Positions 6,367-10,573 of a DNA stretch of 10,573 bases are shown here, piece after piece. The stretch covers positions 1-10,573 of the forward strand of contig JABHOU010000263.1 of assembly GCA_018695085.1 (NCBI GenBank). The letters are read 5' to 3'. Origin of the DNA: Opitutia bacterium. GTDB taxonomy: Bacteria; Verrucomicrobiota; Verrucomicrobiia; Opitutales; Seribacteraceae. The position numbers and the translations under genes are program-made. The notes under the pieces were generated by a model. The model made no database searches and was not told where the DNA came from. It saw nothing but the letters and a program-made list of their open reading frames with translations. Position 1 is the first letter of the stretch. Every line of letters starts with the position of its first letter.

Positions 6367-6881
6367 TTGTCATCATCCTCTCCTATGAGAGATGGAGATT
6401 GGATCGAGGAGGTCATCTTGAAGGCTATTTTAATCGAGATTACCGAGCCATTCTTCAAGTGAATCTCCAATGGCGCTCCGGCCGTGGTCGGGGGAAATAC
6501 ATCTTTTATTTCCTCAGAGTTTATTCCCTGTCGCCGAAGCGAATAGGGTAGGAAGTTGTAAAGCACGGGATGATAATTGTCCAAATCAGGCAAAACCTGA
6601 TCCCGCTTGGAGAAAACAATGCCCTCCAAAAGAAAACTCAAAGTTCGCTCATCCGTTAATTCCAAACCCTTGGCTATTTTTGCCAAGCTCTTTATTCCGG
6701 CGTGTCGAATACCGTTTTCTAGGTCGTTCACAATGGAAGTGGCCACGCCGGACTCCTTTGCCAATTGACCTTGAGTGAAACCCCTGAGCTTCCGCTCTTT
6801 TTTTAGTACTATTCCAAAAGCCTTGATTTTTTCTCGAGCCATAACCATCTTACATGGTATAGTCCTCGATTTCGTCAACAT
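6363..6881 (-). CDS. XRE-family helix-turn-helix regulator with an unrecognised C-terminal region
   Basis: A DNA-binding HTH_3 domain lies at residues about 20-85: FGIVLKKERKLRGFTQGQLA, then SGVATSIVNDLENGIRH as the recognition helix region, then SLAKIAKGLEL. About 85 further residues follow, with predicted strands (LEIHLKNGSVISIKIAFK) and an acidic end. I do not recognise this part; it may be a ligand or dimerisation module. The ATG at 6881 has AGGTGA three bases upstream (6890-6885). ATGs at residues 12 and 14 are alternatives, and residue 14 would give the tidier N-terminus. An ACCAT-CTTAC-ATGGT repeat (6844-6858) near those codons and a stronger dyad at 6923-6959 are possible operator sites. 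It is co-translated with hslR, so it may control that gene and itself. Confidence 0.85.
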   Translation of the reverse strand: MLTKSRTIPCKMVMAREKIKAFGIVLKKERKLRGFTQGQLAKESGVATSIVNDLENGIRHAGIKSLAKIAKGLELTDERTLSFLLEGIVFSKRDQVLPDLDNYHPVLYNFLPYSLRRQGINSEEIKDVFPPTTAGAPLEIHLKNGSVISIKIAFKMTSSIQSPSLIGEDDDK

Positions 6882-6922
6882 TATTCACCTAACTTGTTTA
6901 CAGCCAACAATTATTTAATTGA

Positions 6923-6970
6923 GGGAATCAGACTGATTCTTAACAGTCTTCGGATTCCCCACCCTTTTTT
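6923..6970. other. Interrupted inverted repeat with adjacent T6 run, possible terminator or operator
   Basis: GGGAATC (6923-6929) pairs with GATTCCC (6953-6959), and inside it AGACTG (6930-6935) pairs with CAGTCT (6944-6949). This gives 13 base pairs with a three-base bulge and an eight-base loop. The left part is also a separate 15-base palindrome, GAATCAG-A-CTGATTC (6925-6939). On the plus strand CACCC and then T6 (6965-6970) follow; no plus-strand gene would need terminating. On the minus strand the stem ends tatC transcripts 81 bases past the stop, but only UCAAUUAAAU follows. It lies about 45 bases upstream of the XRE start, so it could equally be that regulator's binding site. Confidence 0.4.
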
Positions 6971-7039
6971 AGAGCTTAGCTGCTTGCTGTTTTCGGGCTT
7001 TTCGGACCGCAATTTTCGCACCGCCAAGTTGAATCGTGT

Positions 7040-8524
7040 TTATTTCGATTCATTGCTCTCCGGATGAGGCTTCTCCGTTGGATTGATTCCCAATACCTGC
7101 GCTTCAAAAAGGAGGGTTCCATTGGCTTCGGTACTGTTTAAGTCAACGTGAGAGGGAAGTTGAAGGCGCAACCGGAGTGTGGAACCGATCTTTAAATTGA
7201 TATTTTCTTCGTTGGCGGATGACGTTCCTTCCATCTCCGTTAAAGGTTGCTGGGAATTTAGATTTTTCGGCAAGTTGCCTTTCGCTTTGCCGTTGTCTTC
7301 TTCTTTTCCGCCAAAACTGCCGAAATCTCGCGCTGCATCGATAAAATCCGAGAACTGCTCTTTTTTGTTAACGGCTACCCAGACCAAGGTTCCCGCGACA
7401 AGTACGATCACGGCAATGAATTTTTTGTTCAAACCCATCCCGATGTCCGGCTTATCGGGTCGCGGTCCATCGATGTCCTCGTCCCATTCTTCCCATTCCT
7501 TTTTCTTTCGCCTGCGCTCGATAAAGGAGCCCGAGATAATGGAAAGCTCGTACAATACGTAAAGAGGGATAGTGAGAATACTAAGGCTTACCGGATCTCC
7601 GCCAGGGGTGATCAGCGCTGCCGAAATCATGAGAATGACAAATACCATTCGCCGGTTGTTTCTCAGTTTTTCTACTGAAAGAACCCCAATCCAAGTGAGC
7701 AGTACGATGATGAGCGGGAATTCGAAGGCAAGACCCACTGCGAAGGTCATCCAGATTACCGTGCTGTAATAGTTGCCTGCTTCCGGTCTGTAGGTGTCGA
7801 GTCCGAGTACGTCGAAAGTGAACTCAATGGTAAAGGCCAGTGAGAAGGGCAGGATGATGAAATAGGTCATTGCTGCTCCCGCAATGAATAGTAAAAAGGC
7901 CACCACGCAACCGGGCAAGAGCACGGATTTTTCCTTTATGGTCAATCCGGGTATCACGAATCCACCGATGAAATAGAAAATAAAGGGCAAGGATATCCCC
8001 AAGCCGCCCAAAAAACATATCTTCATTGCAATGAAAATAGGAGAATAAGAACGGATGACCTGAAGGAGGTGCCGGTTCTGACCGGCTTTGAAATGTGAAA
8101 GAATGCGAGTCCTATGGTGCGGGTCGTCTATGCCCCATTCCATTAGCGTCTGTTCGTCAGCGTTTCTTAAAGTACCAAGATCGATGTCCTTGTCGTGGAG
8201 AGGTTCGATATATTGCTCGAGGCCGATCCCTTGAAGGTCGACGTCGATTTCTCCAAAGTCGTCCACGGCCGTGACCAATGGTTGCTGTAGAATCTGGACT
8301 GATTCGTCAATGAATACGGCAACCCCTAAGCATCCCACGATAAAAGCAACGGCACACTTAAAAATAACCCATCGCAAATCTTCGAGGTGTTCAAGGAAGT
8401 GCATCTGGTTGGGGTCCGGCTTCTTTTTCTCTTTTGGTTTGAGTGCCCCCAGCAAGCCGTCATCGCGGAAACGCTCCGCAAAGCTTTTCGGTTTTTGTTC
8501 TTCAACTGGTTCTGGGTCGCTCAT
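7040..8524 (-). CDS. tatC: Sec-independent translocase subunit TatC, enlarged by a loop insertion and a C-terminal extension
   Basis: TatC is the inner-membrane receptor for twin-arginine signal peptides. The core is intact: HLEDLR (46-51) before TM1 (51-71), E198 in the first cytoplasmic loop (GLTIKEKS), FAVGLAFEFPLIIVLL in TM4 with E268, and ALITPGGDPVSLSILTIP (303-320) between TM5 and TM6. Against about 250 residues normally, this has 494. Additions are an N-terminal charged stretch (1-40), about 50 residues in the first periplasmic loop that read as a SAM domain (97-147), and everything after TM6 (336-494). That C-terminal part has a basic-acidic cluster, a seventh hydrophobic helix (369-385) and a Ser/Asn/Glu-rich tail ending in a possible beta segment (442-480). 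tatA/tatB are not in the window. No Shine-Dalgarno precedes the ATG; a strong inverted repeat does. Identity is secure, and the extra parts are described from inspection only. Confidence 0.94.
   Translation of the reverse strand: MSDPEPVEEQKPKSFAERFRDDGLLGALKPKEKKKPDPNQMHFLEHLEDLRWVIFKCAVAFIVGCLGVAVFIDESVQILQQPLVTAVDDFGEIDVDLQGIGLEQYIEPLHDKDIDLGTLRNADEQTLMEWGIDDPHHRTRILSHFKAGQNRHLLQVIRSYSPIFIAMKICFLGGLGISLPFIFYFIGGFVIPGLTIKEKSVLLPGCVVAFLLFIAGAAMTYFIILPFSLAFTIEFTFDVLGLDTYRPEAGNYYSTVIWMTFAVGLAFEFPLIIVLLTWIGVLSVEKLRNNRRMVFVILMISAALITPGGDPVSLSILTIPLYVLYELSIISGSFIERRRKKKEWEEWDEDIDGPRPDKPDIGMGLNKKFIAVIVLVAGTLVWVAVNKKEQFSDFIDAARDFGSFGGKEEDNGKAKGNLPKNLNSQQPLTEMEGTSSANEENINLKIGSTLRLRLQLPSHVDLNSTEANGTLLFEAQVLGINPTEKPHPESNESK
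8084..8236 (-). other. SAM (sterile alpha motif)-like domain inserted in the TatC first periplasmic loop
   Basis: Residues about 97-147 of TatC match the SAM consensus position by position without gaps: L-x-x-IGLEQY (97-105), a hydrophobic residue and charged helix, ID (114-115), L-x-x-x-(T/D)-E-x-x-L (119-127), the WGI turn (130-132), then HR-x-x-IL (137-142). Only the first part of helix 1, usually W-x-x-x-x-V-x-x-WL, is poorly matched. The insert lies between TM1 and the S-P motif (161-162) that starts TM2. Because TatC puts its N-terminus in the cytoplasm, this loop should face the periplasm. SAM domains usually form homo- or hetero-oligomers or bind RNA inside cells. Confidence 0.75.
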
Positions 8525-8780
8525 CGTAATTGCGATTCAGGCAACATTTCCATTCTGGGAACTTTGCCTGAAACAGTACATTTTAAGCCTCAAAAAGGGA
8601 GGATTGGCAAAACTATTTTATCAATTTAAGCGTGTTGAGATGATGGAAGTAGCACGTTGACAATATTCACTAAAATGACATTTATTACACCTAGTAATAT
8701 TCCCCTTACAGCTCCACCCCATACGCCCATCTGAATTTTTCTCTATTTACTGTTACTTTTTATATAAACCCGCACCAAAC
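8525..8780. promoter_or_regulatory. Divergent tatC/ppdK regulatory region
   Basis: This is the longest gene-free stretch (256 bases). On the tatC side, TTGCCA (8610-8605, minus) with TTAAAA (8586-8581) 18 bases later is a plausible promoter. Its leader would contain a perfect 9-base inverted repeat, TTCAGGCAA (8536-8544) and TTGCCTGAA (8564-8572), around an inner TTCC/GGAA. On the ppdK side, a perfect TTGACA (8657-8662) has TTTATT (8681-8686) 18 bases on, overlapping a TATTAC-ACCTA-GTAATA dyad (8683-8699). A second AT-rich TATATAAA (8761-8768) lies immediately before ppdK. No ORF here is convincing. Confidence 0.4.
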
Positions 8781-10573
8781 ATGGCTAAAAAGCAAAAAAA
8801 GAAAGTTAAGAAATCAAACTCACCTGCTCTGAAGTACGTTTATGACTTTGGCAAAAAGACCGATGGAGACGCCACTCAACGTTCTCTCCTTGGTGGCAAG
8901 GGCGCAAACTTGGCCGAAATGGCTCGCATGGGGTTGCCAGTTCCTCCCGGGTTTACCATTACGACTGAGGTTTGCACTCATTTCTACGCGAATGATAATA
9001 ATTACCCTGATGTTTTAGAAGCACAGGTTCGGAGGTCCGTTGCACTTACTGAGAAACAACTTGGCAAGAAACTAGGCGATCTTAAAAAACCGCTCCTTCT
9101 CTCGGTTCGTTCCGGTGCTCGTGACTCCATGCCGGGCATGATGGATACCATTCTCAATCTCGGCTTGAATGACGATACGGTTGAGGCCCTTGCCGCGTCT
9201 TCGGGGAATTCTCGTTTTGCATGGGATTGCTACAGGCGTTTTATCCAAATGTACGGCGACGTCGTGATGGGTGTTCAGAAGCTGGATGGCGAAGAGCACG
9301 ATCCCTTTGAAAGCGTTATCGACGGTTTGAAGGAGGAACTTTTCCCTAAAGAAAAAGGCGAGATTGATGATAATCGTCTAAACGTTACTCAAATGAAAGA
9401 GCTTGTTTCTCGATTCAAGTCATTGGTCAGAGAGCGCGCAGGGAGCGATTTCCCAACTTGCCCATGGGAGCAGCTTTGGGGTTCTGTCGGTGCTGTCTTC
9501 GGTTCTTGGATGAACGATAGGGCCGATGTCTACCGTCGCAAATACGGCATTCCGGCCTCGTGGGGAACCGCAGTGAATGTGCAGGCCATGGTGTTTGGTA
9601 ATTCCGGTAAAAAATCGGGCTCTGGTGTAGGTTTTACTCGTGACCCCGCGAGTGGCGAGAAGGTGCTGTATGGTGAGTTTCTTACTAATGCCCAAGGAGA
9701 AGACGTGGTGGCTGGTGTTCGTACCCCTAGGCCCGTCTCCCAGCTCAAGCGTGTTCTTCCCAAAGCTTATAGCGGTTTGGTCGCCGTACAAAAGAAGCTC
9801 GAGAAGCACTTTAAGGACATGCAGGATTTCGAGTTTACCATCGAGGACGAAAAGCTTTACATGCTTCAAACGCGTAATGGTAAGCGGACTGGCATCGCTG
9901 CAGTTCGTATTGCCGCCGAGATGGTGAAAGAACGTCTCATCGACTGGAAAACGGCTATAACTCGTGTTCCTGCCGAGCAACTCGATCAAGTGTTGTCCCC
10001 TGTGTTCGATGCTGCCGCGGCAAAGAAAGCAGACCTTCTTTGCAAAGGTTTGCCTGCCGGTCCCGGTGCTGCGAGTGGACGTATCTTTCTTAACGCGGAT
10101 CGAGCTGTGGTCGAGGCGAAGAAGGGTTCCGTACTGCTCACTCGCGTTGAAACCTCACCCGAGGACTTGCGCGGAATGATTGCGGCAGAAGGTATTCTTA
10201 CTTCTCGTGGCGGCGTATCCTCCCATGCCGCCTTGGTTGCGCGCCAGATGGGCAAGGTTTGCGTATGTGGAGCCGCTGATCTGGAAGTCGATTACAAGGC
10301 TCGCACAGTTAAGGTTGCCGGCAAGACCTTTAAGGAAGGTGACTACCTTTCGATCAATGGCACGAGCGGCGAGGTGTTTGCGGGCGAGCTTAAAACAGCT
10401 CCTTCGGAGATCATACAAGTTCTCGTAGATAAAAAACTGGATCCCAAGAAGAGCAACGATTACCAGAATTTCTCAAAGTTGATGGGCTGGTGCGAAAAAG
10501 CCACCAAGATGAGCGTTCGTACTAATGCCGACTCTCCGTCCCAAGTGGCCAATGCAATTGCTTTCGGGGCATC
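8781..10573 (+). CDS. ppdK: Pyruvate phosphate dikinase, partial at its C-terminus
   Basis: PPDK interconverts pyruvate, ATP and phosphate with PEP, AMP and pyrophosphate, so in bacteria it can serve gluconeogenesis or PPi-linked glycolysis. The visible 597 residues (family length is about 870-900) include the ATP-grasp region (LLGGKGANLAEMARMGLPVP near 36; LSVRSGARDSMPGMMDTILN near 109; FTRDPASG near 288), then the phosphohistidine domain with LTSRGGVSSHAALVARQMGK, in which H482 (10224-10226) is the catalytic phosphorylated histidine. The start of the PEP/pyruvate barrel follows (SVRTNADSPSQVANAIAFGA). A lysine-rich tip (AKKQKKKVKK) precedes the conserved KYVYDFGKK. No Shine-Dalgarno lies before the ATG, and TATATAAA ends 12 bases upstream, so the mRNA may be nearly leaderless unless the TTGACA promoter further up is used. 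A regulatory kinase-phosphatase partner, if any, is not in the window. Confidence 0.97.
   Translation, partial: MAKKQKKKVKKSNSPALKYVYDFGKKTDGDATQRSLLGGKGANLAEMARMGLPVPPGFTITTEVCTHFYANDNNYPDVLEAQVRRSVALTEKQLGKKLGDLKKPLLLSVRSGARDSMPGMMDTILNLGLNDDTVEALAASSGNSRFAWDCYRRFIQMYGDVVMGVQKLDGEEHDPFESVIDGLKEELFPKEKGEIDDNRLNVTQMKELVSRFKSLVRERAGSDFPTCPWEQLWGSVGAVFGSWMNDRADVYRRKYGIPASWGTAVNVQAMVFGNSGKKSGSGVGFTRDPASGEKVLYGEFLTNAQGEDVVAGVRTPRPVSQLKRVLPKAYSGLVAVQKKLEKHFKDMQDFEFTIEDEKLYMLQTRNGKRTGIAAVRIAAEMVKERLIDWKTAITRVPAEQLDQVLSPVFDAAAAKKADLLCKGLPAGPGAASGRIFLNADRAVVEAKKGSVLLTRVETSPEDLRGMIAAEGILTSRGGVSSHAALVARQMGKVCVCGAADLEVDYKARTVKVAGKTFKEGDYLSINGTSGEVFAGELKTAPSEIIQVLVDKKLDPKKSNDYQNFSKLMGWCEKATKMSVRTNADSPSQVANAIAFGA

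Noticed and set aside
9420..9989. Minus-strand ORF of 189 residues inside ppdK
   Set aside because: It is antisense to continuous, strongly conserved PPDK sequence and resembles no family.

Overview
The window is a stretch of ordinary chromosome from a Gram-negative bacterium. A Verrucomicrobiota-like (Opitutia-type) organism is my best guess. This rests on the mixture of gene families, moderate GC, a Sec lipoprotein with a very long proline-rich tail, a GYF_2-AIM24 protein, an enlarged TatC, and the general scarcity of Shine-Dalgarno sequences. It is an inference from style, not from a marker comparison. There is no sign of phage, insertion sequence, CRISPR or plasmid. Coding density is high and no gene-free gap exceeds about 260 bases.

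Layout. From 1 to 2267 the minus strand carries pyrH (UMP kinase), frr (ribosome recycling factor) and proB (glutamate 5-kinase, cut by the window edge), transcribed in that order. A plus-strand tRNA-Gln(UUG) lies at 2340-2413, followed by a gap rich in small hairpins. A 690-residue minus-strand lipoprotein (2604-4676) joins eight MORN_2/YwqK-type repeats to a roughly 400-residue proline-rich tail studded with DPF-type motifs. Divergent from it, on the plus strand, is a GYF_2-AIM24 fusion protein (4835-5908). Converging on that is a translationally coupled minus-strand pair, an XRE-family regulator followed by an Hsp15-type S4 RNA-binding protein (6881-5968). Then comes tatC (8524-7040, minus), and divergent from it ppdK (pyruvate phosphate dikinase, from 8781, plus), which runs off the right edge.

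How they fit together. pyrH, frr and tRNA-Gln serve nucleotide supply and translation, Hsp15 serves ribosome rescue, and proB and ppdK serve core metabolism. The accessory interest lies in three proteins. TatC carries a sequence that reads as a SAM (sterile alpha motif) domain inside its first periplasmic loop, plus a seventh membrane helix and a C-terminal tail, for 494 residues against about 250 in ordinary TatC. The MORN_2 lipoprotein has a regular array of D/N-P-F motifs in a disordered tail. Next to it, divergently, is a protein whose N-terminal GYF domain belongs to a family known for binding proline-rich peptides. That last link is suggestive, but predicted compartments argue against it. 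No complete, clearly new multi-gene system is visible. The TatC-SAM fusion is the strongest candidate for something undescribed.
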